Assembly: GCA_022496805.1 (NCBI GenBank)
Contig: CM040094.1
Span: forward strand, 16,329,501-16,393,500
DNA from: Pohlia nutans
Lineage: Eukaryota; Streptophyta; Bryopsida; Bryales; Mniaceae
Direction of reading: 5' to 3'
Length of the DNA stretch: 64,000 nt
The notes under the pieces are model-generated. The model was not told where the DNA came from, made no database searches, and saw only the letters and a list, made by a program, of their open reading frames with translations. Shown here piece by piece: positions 24,492-36,800 of the stretch. Each line of letters starts with the position of its first letter. Position 1 is the first letter of the stretch. Both the position numbers and the translations under genes were made by a program.

Positions 24492-27400
24492 TGTATATAA
24501 TTATAACTCTTTCTAAAGTTTAAAAATTATTTAATTACTAAATTTATTATAACAGTGACTTGATGAAATCAAAAATGAAGATTTAAAAAAAAATCCTAAT
24601 GTCAATAGCAAACTAATATTTACATTGTCATCTTCTTCATTTTGAATTTAGTTTCTTTTGAATTTATTTTAATTACCAATAAATCGTAGGGATATGGCAA
24701 CTTTGTAGTTTGAACATATCAACTATGTAAAACAAACACGATAATAAATCTTTTTCAAAAACATTAAAGGAGATTTTTTATAAATTATTTACTAAATGGA
24801 TAATTTTGTTCAAGATTTTCTCTAATACTATAGTAGTAGAAATTATCACTACATAGACCACAGAAAAGATTCAGAAGAAGACTCCACATGACAATCTAGA
24901 CTACTTGTGGGTCTTTTTAGGCACACTTCTCTGATCTATGTAGCCACAAATTCTACTAATGCATTCATGTTCTAAAATGATTGTAATTGAATATTTATCA
25001 TATTTTGTTTGCAATAGTTGGTACCAAACAATGTATTAATGAAAAGTTGATGATGTTTTAGGCCAAAGGTGATAGACTTTGGCTACAATTTCGAGGAATC
25101 AACTATCAAGGCGAGGTTTACGTGAATGGTCACAAAAAATTATTGTCTAAGGGAATGTTCTTGCGACATACAATTGATATCACGGATTGGGTCATTTCCG
25201 AAGGTGTGAATTTATTGGTTGTGCTTGTTCATCCTCCGGACCATCCGGGTCACATTCCACTTGAAGGAGGTCAAGGAGGAGACCATGATGTAAGACTCAA
25301 TTTTTTTATTATATTTAAAGTTGATGCTTTTATATATAGAGAAAACAATGTAATGTAGCATTCTTTTGAAAATTGAATCAAAAGAGAGTTTTCACTTAGA
25401 TGAACTTTTTAAAGTAATAAAAGAATGCCATTAGTATTTTATGAATTTTGGAAATATCGTGTTATTGCCACATAAACTTAGTTTCTAATTGCAACTAAAT
25501 TGTGGTCCCATTGCAAAAGAATTTTGTCTCCCGTTGCTCTATTATGTTGTGTGTACTATTGTTATATAAATGTTTCAGCTTCAAGGAGATTATTCATAAT
25601 TGTGTGATTGTTCATTTAGATTGGAAAAGATTGTGCGGCTCAATATGTTGAAGGATGGGATTGGATTGTTGCAATCAGGTAAGTGTTGCGGATGACTTAG
25701 CACCTTGATTATTTGTTCATATCTCTTAACCCCTAAAGTGACCAAGAAGTGTAAATTGGGTCTTATGTTTTTTAGTAGTTTAAATTAAGTTCCATTCGAA
25801 TTTTTTATTTTAAAGTTTATTTGTTATTTGACCAACACATGCAATGTTCTTCATTGATTTTGGTGATATAAATTTGAATAGTGTTTTTCACAATATGATC
25901 AATTGAATCTATCATTTTAAAACCATAAATTCTTTGTTGTTTAGGGTTAATATAATTCATAGAAAAAGTAACAAAAATGGTACACTCTCAGATATTTCAT
26001 TCTAGTATCTACATATTATTTTGCTATTGTGTATTCATGTAATTGGACACTTTCCACATATATTGAACTCACATCCATCAGTTCCAAAGGGGTTGTAAAG
26101 AGTTATATTTGTCAATGTGTTAAAAAAAATGATTTTATTTCACAATAAATAAACGCATAATAAATAATAATAAAATTCCTTCTATTTCGTGTAATTTTAT
26201 AATAATTTGGTTATTTTTATTTATCTATTTTTTCATTTGTAAGTTTTTCATTTGTATTTTTATCAATTATCATCCTAAATACCTAGTAACATATATTGTT
26301 TTATTTTGGATTATTTTATAGAGATAGGAATACTGGCATTTGGGACAAGGTCACCATTTTTCAAACAGGGGTATACATTTTCTCAACCTATGTTCAAAAT
26401 CTTTTATTAAAATTTATGAATTAATTTTTGGAAAATTATGTAACATAAGGTCCTCAACAAGTTGGTGGAGTTCTTCCTTTTCAACAATAGCATTGTAGAT
26501 GGTCTGACATCAAATGCAATGTCTTATCACTCAATTCCCAACTAAATTTGACATGGACTTGTCATGATTTAAGTAATTGCTACAGTGATTCAGGAATAGT
26601 GGCACAAATTCTAAGATATTGCAGAGAAGGGCTAAAGAACCTTCTGCAGATGTGAGCTTTAAATTTTTGAAATCTTGTATTAGTTTTCACAATTGAATTC
26701 TAATTTACTTTTTTATTTTAAAAAAACAGTGCGTGCGGTTGTCGGATCCCCATCTCGTTGCAACATTTCCAACACCGACGTATACAACGGCACACTTGTG
26801 GCTTACTACGGAATTGATTAATACGGCTACCGTTCCTGCTAATGTAACAATAAGTGTGACCGCAACTTTGGACGAAAAACAATCGGGGTCCATCTTTGCA
26901 AGAGAAGTCGTTGTTGTTGATGCTAATAGCACTCTTGAATATTCCTTCCCTAAGGTATGTAATATTAAATTCTCTATGTATGTATGTATGTGTGTGTGTA
27001 TGTGTGTATGTGTATATATTTGTCTTGAAATTTGTACATGTATATGTTTTGTATACCGTAGTACCATAGCAGAGCCGCCATCCTGTAAACAAATATTTAG
27101 TATTTTTTGAAACTAAGATTTGTTCCTCAAAAAATAAATTTCTTGATTTTCGTTTTGAGCATAAAATGATTCAAAATGATTCAAAATGGCTCAAAATGGC
27201 CCAAAATTTCCCAAAATAGATTAGAAATAGAAAAATATAGCTAAAAATAATTTATTCTACTCACCTTTTTCTATTCTTATAATTTCCTATGTTTTACGTT
27301 ATTTTTTAAATTAATTTCATCGACCTTGCTATGGTACTACAGTATATGACTTAATGAATATGTGAAAATGTTGCATTCTATTACCGAAATCTATTTTGAT

Positions 27401-30400
27401 ATGTGAATCATTTCTTATTAATTTTCTTTCATTTGTATGCTAGATTTTGGTCGACAAACCAGCACTATGGTGGCCAAATGGTATGGGGGACCATCCATTA
27501 TATAAAGTTGATGTTACAATTGAAGTTGAGGGCCAAGGACTATCTGACGCATGGAGTCATATGTTTGGATTTCGTCATATAAACTCTTATATTGACACTA
27601 TCACGCAAGGACGGTATGCTTTTATAATATTATTAAAAAAATAGTTTAGTTTTGATCTTTTACAAATTGTTTGATTAGATCCATTTTAAATACCCTAGTT
27701 TACTAGCAAGTTTGGCAAAAAACAATTCTAAAAATAGATGCATAGTATTTCGGGAAATTATTTTTCAAAAAAATATTTTTTTTATGGGGAAAAAACAGAT
27801 TTTGAAGAATATTTGTTTTTGTCAAAATCTATTTTTAAAAATAATTAAATATTGGGTAGAAAGGTGCCTAACCTGCTAGTAAACTATGGTAGTAGTCATT
27901 GAATTTTGTGACTTGTTTGTACACGTAAAACTAACATTTTTAAAAACATGTTTTGGTATTTTTGAAGAAAATTTGAGGTGAATGGAGAACCCATCTTCAT
28001 AAGAGGAGGAAACTACATAGTTTCGGATGCTTTGTTGCGTCTTTCTGAAGAGCGTTACGAAACCGAAGTTGCCTTTCACGCAGCAATGAATATGAATATG
28101 ATTCGTATTTGGGCAGGAGCCTTAGCTGAACGTCCAGAGTTTTACAACTCATGTGACAAACATGGCATGCTGGTAAGAATAATGAATGATATTGAAATTT
28201 ACACATTTATAGATTTGTAAACTATTGTCAAAATCTACACAATAAAAGACCCATGTGCATTCATATAGTTTTATCTTCCTAAAACATGTTGAGCTGATAA
28301 TATTTGAAATCAAATATAACATACATTTTATTTTTTTTAAATTCCTCTTGAAATGTGCACAATGAATGGTATAGCTATTGGCTTGAATTAGTTTGAATAA
28401 AATAAAGCATTAATCCCTTAATCTAGCTTAAATATATAAAATAAAATTTAAAAATTCACACAAGTTGGAGCATAGCAATATGTATTACCAATAATTAAAT
28501 ACTTCATATCACCAATTTAATTATTTTTTTCAATAATTAATTTTGAAAATCTATTCATTGTTTCACTTTTATAAAAATAAAAAAATTCTTACTAAACATG
28601 CATCCTAAATGTACAAATCATGTGTAATTGTGTTTTATATTTGCAGGTTTGGCAAGAATTTTGTATCACGGGCGATTGTAATGGTCGAGGTCAGCCACCA
28701 TCAGATCCAAATTGGCCCCTTGACCATGAGCTTTGGCTTACGTGTACATACGACACCGTGAAGCTCCTCCGCAACCATGCAAGCCTAGCCCTATGGTGTG
28801 GAGGCAATGAACAACATCCTGCTGAAGATCTCAATGATGCTTTGACAAAAGAGCTTGTTATCATTTCACCCAATTCAGGAAACCCAAGCCGATCTTTAGA
28901 TGGAACACGTCTCTATATAGAAGGTAATATAATTTTCATCTATGTTATTTTTGCAAACTAATTAAATTTCATGGTTGTACTATTAATCCCTAAAGAACTA
29001 AGGATTCATGATTTTAAAATATTAGTCTGAACGTGGAAAAATATTTCAGATGGCACTAAATTTTATATCACTAGAATAAATGAAGAACATTGCATATGTT
29101 GGTCAAAAAACAAAGAAAAAGGAAGTCCACATAGGATCTACTAAAAAAATTGAGACTCAATTTGGACTTCTTGGTCCTTTAGGGGTTAACAATTATTCAT
29201 AGGCGCTATGTAAAGGTTATAAACAAGACCCCAGTGAATGTGCTCTTCAAGTACTGTAAATATGGGAGACAAATTGCAATTGAGCAGAAAATAGATATGC
29301 ATGGAGCTTGGAATTAAATGCCTCATTTTTAGCCCTTGTGTACATATGAAAAAATATTTTTAGGCTGTGAGATTTGTACATATATTGCTTGATTTTAGCC
29401 CAAAAAAATGTATACGTGGGTGTTTTAATAAGAGAAATGCACGCACGCAATTCCTGGCTTTATTGAATAGTGCACTCCCTGAGAACAAGACTCTATACAT
29501 TCAAAATTAACGTCTTATATTTCTATTGCACATTTGATATTTCAAATTAAATAAATATAATAATAACAACGATTATATAACAAAATTAAATCATGTGAGT
29601 GGTGAAGGTTCATTGTGGAGCGGCATTGCGGCGGGCAATGGATTGTTTCGAGATGGACCCTATACGATTCAGATACCGGAAAAATTCTTTATGGAATATT
29701 ATTATCCGTATGCATTCAATCCGGAGGTTGGAAACGTAGGGGTCCCTAATGCGGATACAATTCGAGCTACAATGCCTCCCGAAGCGTGGGATCCTCCACA
29801 AGCTTTAGCCGGAGAACATCCAAATGCGACATGGTGGTATCATAAGTACATTAATTACGCGGATGGACAAAACCTTATTCCCGGGCAAATTGAATCATAT
29901 GGCAAATATGATAGCCTTGATGATTTTTGTGAGAAGGTAATATTAATATAGCCATTCATAATAAAAAAATTCTTCTAATACTGTAGTACCATAGCTAGGT
30001 TGCCACCCCCCCCCCCCCCCCCAAACGAATATTTTTTATTTTTTGAAAAATAAGGTTTGTTTCTCAAAAAAAAAATCTTGATTTTTGTTTTGGAGCAAAA
30101 AATGATAAAAAAAAATGGTCCCAAATAGCTAAATATTTCTTAAAATGATATATTTTATTTCTTTTTGGTCCTCACATTTTTTATTTTTTACGTTTTTTCT
30201 TTTTTGAATAATTTTTTGGTGACCCAACTATGATATTACGATAGAAGAAACATCGAAATAGAAATGTGCCCAAAAAGACCCACAACTAATTTAATTCGTC
30301 ATATGGGGTCTTCTTATGGGTCTTTTGTGTGGTCTATGTGGTCAAGCTTTCTATTACTAAAATTGGTGCATTTTACAAAGGATTTGTTTGTTGGTTTGTA

Positions 30401-32426
30401 ATCACAGGCACAACTTGCAAATTATATTCAATATCGAGCTCTTATTGAAGGTTGGAATACATGGATGTGGACACACTACACGGGAGTGCTCATATGGAAA
30501 ACTCAAAATCCATGGCCAGGTTTACGTGGTCAAATGTATGACCACCTTCTAGACCAAACTGGAGCGTATTTTGGCATACGTTATGCAGCCGAGCCACTCC
30601 ATGTGCAACTGAATCTATACACGTACAACATAGAGGTGAATATTTTATCTTTTAATATAACTTTGATTTTTTATTTTAAATATTGATTTATATTACTAAT
30701 ATTTAAAAATCTATATATATGTAAAAATAACTCAAATCTTAAACTTTTGATTTTTTTTCCATACTTTGAACGAATGAATATACCAGAATTTTGGTTTCAA
30801 AACTTATGATTTTATGAATCAAATATTTAAATTTTCACATTGATCAATCAATTTTGTTTTATTTTGCAAGATTTTCATTTATGAATTTTTATATTTGCTT
30901 GATTTAGTTACAAAATTATTATAAACTCAATGAAAAGTATTGTTTACCTACTTAAAATTTGAAAAGTAAACCTTTTGGATGAATAAAATTTTGAAAATTG
31001 AAATCTTGATTAACATCATCCATACATCCATACATCTTTTATATTTGATTTGATGATAAATTTATTCTATTTAAAATAATTATTTACATATATTAGATTA
31101 TATATAATAAAAAATCAACCTATTGAACATTTATGGTTAGGACATTTGTTGTATATTACAGGTGGTAAATACGACAAAGGACACCTTGACAAATGCAACC
31201 GTGGAGGCCATTGCTTATGATGTAGATGCTCAAATTCCTTATTCAGATAAGTTCCATGGCATTACCATTAAACCGAAAGAAACCATGATCATTGGAGAAA
31301 TCCCCTTATTCAAATCCATCAACAAGCAACCAGTGTACTTTCTTCTTCTCAAGCTTTCAAATTCCTCTGAAGCTTTGGTATCTCGCAACTTCTATTGGTT
31401 GCATCCCACACCTGGAAACTACAAGCAGTTGGGACAATCGTTCCGGTCAAACAAGATAGATGTTGCAACAACAACCACGACGACCATAAGTGGAAACTCG
31501 TACCACATCCGGGTTGTTGTGAAGAATGGTGAACAACCCAAAGACACCAAGGTATTTGTGATTTTTTCATGTTCCTAGCTCTTTATTTAAACACATTATT
31601 TATAAAAACAAAAATAATAAAATTGACATCTATGATTAAAATAAAATAAAATCAACTATCTACTTTATCATTAGATAAAACTCTATACTAAATGAATATT
31701 ATATGAATATTATAAATCATAATATTCATATACAAAAAATTTAATATATATAGTATATATATAGTATATATACTATATATATAAGTATAAACATATCCAC
31801 TATTGTACCTATGTTTTCGCAATTGATATTTTAATATTTTAATATTAAAATATCTTTTCAAGGTTATATATTATAAAGTACAGACATGATAGCCAATACA
31901 ATTAAATACATACAAAAAAATGTGGCATTTTGATATGTTACCCTATGGCTTGAACAATAACTTAGTGATAACTTTAAATACAATTCTATGACCATGACTT
32001 TCACAATTATTTAGGTAAATTTGAGCCATAAATTCATGAATATTTGGTTTTTTTTTTTTTTTTTTTCCCCAATTTCCTTAGCATTGGAATTATCTACTCT
32101 ATTTTTACTGTATGTAGATGACTAAAAAATACCCAAAATTGATATGGTTGAATGACTAAAAAAACCCAAAAATGATACGGTTGAATGACAAGCAGGCAAC
32201 AGATGGGGTGGTGGTGGCCTTTGCATTGCGATTCAGTGTACGAGATGGAAATTCAACGAGCGTTGACAAACGCATTCTTCCTGTTTTTTACTCAGACAAC
32301 TGGTTTTCTCTCGTTCCTTATGAGAGTGCCACCATTGACATTAATTTCAAGGTCTCAAACACTCATATTCTTCCACAGCTTGTGTTGAGTGGATGGAATG
32401 TAGCCGAGCGAATAGTTCCATTTTGA
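22957..32426 (+). CDS. Mannosylglycoprotein endo-beta-mannosidase (GH2), 14 exons
   Basis: Plant endo-beta-mannosidase hydrolyses the Man-beta-1,4-GlcNAc bond of N-glycans during their breakdown. Exons: 22957-22995, 23960-24081, 24201-24342, 25062-25289, 25620-25678, 26322-26370, 26730-26954, 27444-27613, 27968-28172, 28647-28923, 29608-29936, 30408-30635, 31162-31551, 32196-32426, giving 897 residues with all phases compatible. The GH2 sugar-binding part spans about 1-215 ([27 protein letters not shown]). The beta-sandwich is near 215-345 and the TIM barrel follows. [11 protein letters not shown] places the acid/base Glu near residue 468, and [11 protein letters not shown] places the nucleophile Glu near 545; these are close to the lily enzyme's two catalytic glutamates. 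[10 protein letters not shown] and SDNWFSLVP follow. No signal peptide is visible. The last acceptor could be three bases earlier. Slightly shorter than the roughly 940-residue angiosperm proteins. Confidence 0.95.
24408..24500. repeat. (TA)n microsatellite
   Basis: Long AT dinucleotide tract with rare GTA interruptions, in mannosidase intron 3. Confidence 0.95.
24830..24958. repeat. Short MITE of the CTACATAGACC family, copy 2
   Basis: Ends AGTAGAAATTATCACTACAT and ATGTAGCCACAAATTCTACT are inverted repeats; the inner ATAGACCACAGA pairs with TCTGATCTAT. In mannosidase intron 3. Confidence 0.7.
25730..25946. repeat. TTAA-flanked CCCCTAAAG element, family A
   Basis: TTAA at 25726-25729 and 25947-25950; left end CCCCTAAAGTGACCAAGAAG, right end truncated to TTGTTTAGGG. 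The interior matches family A copies at 28987, 34911, 36038 and 37363 in reverse orientation. In mannosidase intron 5. Confidence 0.8.
27058..27340. repeat. MITE with GTAGTACCATAG ends, copy 1
   Basis: Termini GTAGTACCATAGCA and TTGCTATGGTACTAC around an AAAATG(A/G)-rich interior. In mannosidase intron 7. Relatives are at 27691, 29983 and 38862. Confidence 0.75.
27691..27892. repeat. MITE with GTAGTACCATAG-type ends, copy 2 (diverged)
   Basis: Ends TACCCTAGTTTACTAGCAAG and CTGCTAGTAAACTATGGTAG are an inverted repeat; the outer motif matches the family. It occupies most of mannosidase intron 8. Confidence 0.65.
28987..29185. repeat. TTAA-flanked CCCTAAAG element, family A
   Basis: TTAA at 28983-28986 and 29186-29189. 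Ends TCCCTAAAGAACTAAGGATT and GGACTTCTTGGTCCTTTAGG. In mannosidase intron 10. Confidence 0.85.
29983..30239. repeat. MITE with GTAGTACCATAG ends, copy 3, with poly-C tract
   Basis: Ends GTAGTACCATAGCTAGGTTG and CCCAACTATGATATTAC; a run of about 16 C lies just inside the left end. In mannosidase intron 11. Confidence 0.75.
30244..30362. repeat. Short MITE of the CTACATAGACC family, copy 3
   Basis: The inner inverted repeat AAAAAGACCCACAA / ATGGGTCTTTTGTG matches the copy at 24830-24958. It is directly adjacent to the previous MITE in mannosidase intron 11. Confidence 0.6.
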
Positions 32427-33823
32427 GTGTTGAAATTTAAATGATCATGCATGGCCATCCATGTTGAGTGGGTGGGATATATCGTTGAGAAAATAGTTTC
32501 TTTTTGGATTGAAGATTGTAATTGAATGTAAGATTTTGCTTTGTTTTATAATATAAAGTTATGTTTTGGCTTTACGTTTCCACACTTGCACATGAAGAAC
32601 TCCACCCTCAAAGCCAACGTGAAAGAAAGAGTGTCAAGGGGGTTGAGTAGAAAAATTTAGGTGCTTACGGATTGAAAATGGTTTCAACCCTAGACCGCAC
32701 AGGGAGAGGGATTTCATATTCTAATTATTTTTTAGAATTCTACACTGATTATTGCCATTACTATGAGTCACAGAATTAGTAGACTTTACACACAATCCTC
32801 ATTACTCATTGTGAGTCACACTTTGTTCAAATACCACAATTACTGTGAGAATATTGAATTTATTGTGACTCACAGTAATGGTGTGGTAATTCAAATGACA
32901 ATTTTTTGTAATTTAAGGAAAACTTCAAAGATAAATATCTTTATCCTTAAAACTCCAAAAACTTCAACTTCAAAATTGTGTGAAACTTTGTATGTGCATG
33001 AAAATTCGGGGCCATTGAAATTACAAGCCACCTACACAATATGAGGAGTCACAACTGGGACTAATTTTATGGACTCGTTGAAAGTTGAAAGTTGTGAGGT
33101 TGCACGTGAAGAATGAAAGTAGTAACACCGAGTTTCATTCTTCACATACCAATTCACAACTTCACTGAAAACAAACCCTCTTATGACTCCCATAATGTAA
33201 AAATCTACAAACCATCATCAGTACACAACACCAGATTCTGGTGCCTGCGAAGTTCAGATTAAAAAAACTCAATGTTTGTAATCCATGTGCTTCACCTAGG
33301 GATTTGAAGGCTAGCATCATAAGAACATTCCCACCCATGCACGCTAGGACTAACTCTCCAAAATTATTCATCTATATTTGAAGGGCCCTTGCACTCACAC
33401 TCCCCCACCCTTGCACGCTTCACGTATCAAAAGTGCGCATCAAACAGTCAATGGACCAATCACAAGTAGAATGGGAGGATTTAGTCAACTAAATAGTGAT
33501 TTGAAGGCCCAATTTCTAACACGCTCTAGGATCCAAGTCAAGAGGTATTTTGAAAGGGCACTTGGCACTTTTCATCTACTTCTGGAGTGTGAGAGACTCT
33601 CTGAGGGCATGGGTGGCCCTGCTCTAACATTTTTGAGCTGCCTTGGCTTGGCACCTTTTCTACAGTCACTTTTCTACAGGAAGAATTACAATGCAATGCT
33701 ACTGTAGAGGCATCATTTCTACTGATGCCTCTACAAGCCAAGGCAGCTCCAGAATGTTATACATTTTACACAAAATTCTCAGGCGGAGTAGAAAATGCAA
33801 TCCTGTCTACTTGACTGGAGCAA
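32427..33823. other. Intergenic, convergent 3' ends of two genes
   Basis: This contains the 3' UTR of the mannosidase (plus) and should contain that of the next gene (minus). No further exon is recognised. It includes the 134-bp hairpin at 33626-33759 and repeated CACAATTACTGTGAG-like stretches around 32760-32890. Confidence 0.5.
33626..33759. repeat. Hairpin, 25-bp arms
   Basis: AACATTTTTGAGCTGCCTTG...(33626-33650) pairs with CAAGCCAAGGCAGCTCCAGA...(33735-33759) with few mismatches. The inner part also pairs (CTACAG, GAGGCATCA). It could be a small MITE or a small-RNA-type fold. It lies 65 bp from the stop codon of the minus-strand gene. Confidence 0.6.
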
Positions 33824-36800
33824 TCAATCCTGAGTCGCCTCGTAGAACTCTCCGAAGCTATTATACATAATGGAGGAAAGCAAATGACAGAAACATCGGT
33901 CAGTAGCAGCTTGCAATTCCGAGAGACTGAACTCCGAGCCACCCTTGGCACAGCTCTGGATTTCGTCCAACAAGACATCTGCAAATTGAATCACCATCTC
34001 TACCAGCCTTGGACCATACAATTTTGACAGAGTGTGCAATAAATTGGTGTTTTTACTCACAAGTGAAATATCCTCCGCGTACATCGACGTAAGAGGCGCC
34101 TTCGTGTGCTCCTCCAGTCTCCTGCCTTCTTTCCATGTGTAATTGCCAGGGGTGGTTTGAAGCACAACAGCCCTCAGTAAATGCTCTTGGGAAATAAAAC
34201 CACCTGTGAGTGACATCCATTTCTCACACACAGCAGTCGGGTTTCCCAAAAACCCTGGTTCACTGTTTACGTCTTCAATTGAGTGTATCCATTGCGTGTA
34301 GATTTTCGCTTCAACTTCGGCTGCGAAAATGACGTGGAGCGGAAAGTTGCACTCTTTCAATGGGAAGGAGAAAAGGAACTGCTGTGAGTTACTACCTTGG
34401 GATGGGAGACAGGAAGCCATGCTTTTAACAGAGCCAAGCAAGCTTGTTGCAAAGAGAGTCGGTCGACGTAGGCGAAGGCTCTCGTTCACATGCACATTGA
34501 GGATCAGAAAGCATCTTCCCATGTAGATTTCCTGCAATTGTAAAGACTCCATGTGCACTGCATTCTCTGGAACATCCAAGTCGCGAATCGCGATACTTTG
34601 CATCAAGTTGCAGGCGGATGTCAGCATGTGCATCTTGTCCAGCCTTCGTTGCTCGGCGGCTTGCAGCTCCTTCACTCCCTCTTGCAACCGAATCTGCAGA
34701 GCTTCGTCGATGGACTTGAGGATCTTGCTCTTGTGGCTCTCGTTCGCGTTCTGAGAGCCAGGCTCAAGAATGGAGATCCGAAGGCAATGCTCGAACGAGA
34801 TTGCGGACATCGGCGGATGTGTGATGAGTAACATTTGCTCATGCCCCACCCTTGCAAGATCGTCCACAATCACCTGCATTCATAGGCACATTCATTAGCA
34901 AACTTCTTCAACCCCTAAAGGACCAAGAAGCCCAAATTAGACCTCATGTTTTTTAGGTCCTGTATAAACTTCCTTTCATTCAAATTTATTTGTCTCTTGA
35001 TCAACACATGAAATATTCTTCAGTGATTCTAGTGATATAAAACCTGGTCCTATCTAGATTATATTTCTCACAATACCATCAATTGAATTTGTCGTTTTAA
35101 AACTATGAAATATCATGGGTGTGCCCACTATGAGATATCATTTTGAAACTATGAAACTAAGAAATCATATCCTACATTTTTGGACAAGTTAACGTAACTA
35201 TACCTAAAAGCGACCATTTCCTTAAAGTGAGCATAGCTCAATCTTCCATAATAAGTAGATTCTGACACCCTACTGTTGATGAAAATGTGCACAGTCTGAA
35301 CATCAAAGTTTAGGGTCGCTTTAGGATCAACCTATAGTTAGCACTTTGGAAATTCATAACTTATTCATACGGTGTCCAAATACTGCATGCTAAAGTGCGT
35401 TGGAATCCTCTTGAACTTGCTGATAAGACCCACTGAAAATGTTTTGTGTGTTATGTGTGTAAATAGGCTCAGTTGGTAAGGGGAACGCTTTAAGGTATAG
35501 TTACCTTACTATAATTAACAATTCGCTTCCAAAGTGGACTGAATTTGAGGATATGAACAGCCTCACCTATTACCAGGCTCTCATGGAGTACAAAAAACAA
35601 TCAGCAAAAATATGAAGTCCCGAGGTGCATGATTTCAATAGCTACCTGATGAATTCCTGTCCATGAATTAATCTGATGAAGAGACTCTGCGAAAAAGGTG
35701 ACGACCTTGCGATCCATTCCACCGAGGCGAACGACCAACACTGGCACCCCAAGTGCAGACTCCGCAATAGTCACTGAAAGAGGGGATTCTTCCAGTGTGA
35801 CTTCCATGACCACTTTCTTGTGAGAGCAGCACTTTAACGTTCCATCACTTGTACCGAACACAACTTTATACGACAAGCCGAGTGTAGTACTCCGCACATA
35901 TGACACAGAAGTAATTAAGCATGGATCCAGTTCCAAAGGCAGCTCAACTCGTGCAAGGGCGCGGGGACCGGCTTGATTGAGTGAGAAATTTAGCAAATCC
36001 GCGCTCCTGCACAATCAGAGAACAAAGAAGCTGTTAACCCCTAAAGGACCAAGGATTCATGGTTTTAAAATGACAACTTTAAACTATCATATTGTGAAAC
36101 ATATGATTCAAAGGTGACCAAATTTTATATCACTGGAATCAGTGAAGAACATTGCATGTGTTGGTCAAAAAATAAACAAACTTGAAGAAAAGGAAGTTGA
36201 CATAGGACTTACTCAAAATTGCTAAAAAAAAAACATGAGGCCCCTTGGGGACCTTATGATCCTTTAGGGGTTGAATAAACGACATATTTCATCAATCAAA
36301 AGGGCCAGTGTTACAATTTCAACATAGCTACCAGATGGAATACACCAAACCTCCCTAATTGCACATATAGCGTATTCTATAATAGCATCCAAATCTTGAG
36401 AACGAACATTTATTTGCACTATCAGAACTTCTAACATCACACGAGGAAGTCACAATACAAACGTGATGATATGAGGGAATTTTAGGGTTTTAGAAGCAGA
36501 TGAAGGGCCAGTGTTACAATCTCACCAGATGAAATACACCCAAACCTCCCTACTTGCACACATAGCACATTCTATACTAGCATCCAAATCTTGAGAACGA
36601 ACATTTCAAGCTTTTATTTGCACTATCAGAACTTCTAACATCACACGAGGAAGTCGCACTACAAACGTAGGAATTTTTAGGGTTTTAGAAGCAGATGAAG
36701 GGCCATTGTTACAATTTCACCAGATGGAATACACCCAAACCTCCCTACTTGCACACATAGCACATTCTATAGTAGCATCCACATCTTGAGAACGAACGTT

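Noticed and set aside
35460..35505. tRNA-like stretch GGCTCAGTTGGTAAGGGG
   Set aside because: It resembles a D-arm only; no anticodon or T-arm and no acceptor stem could be placed.
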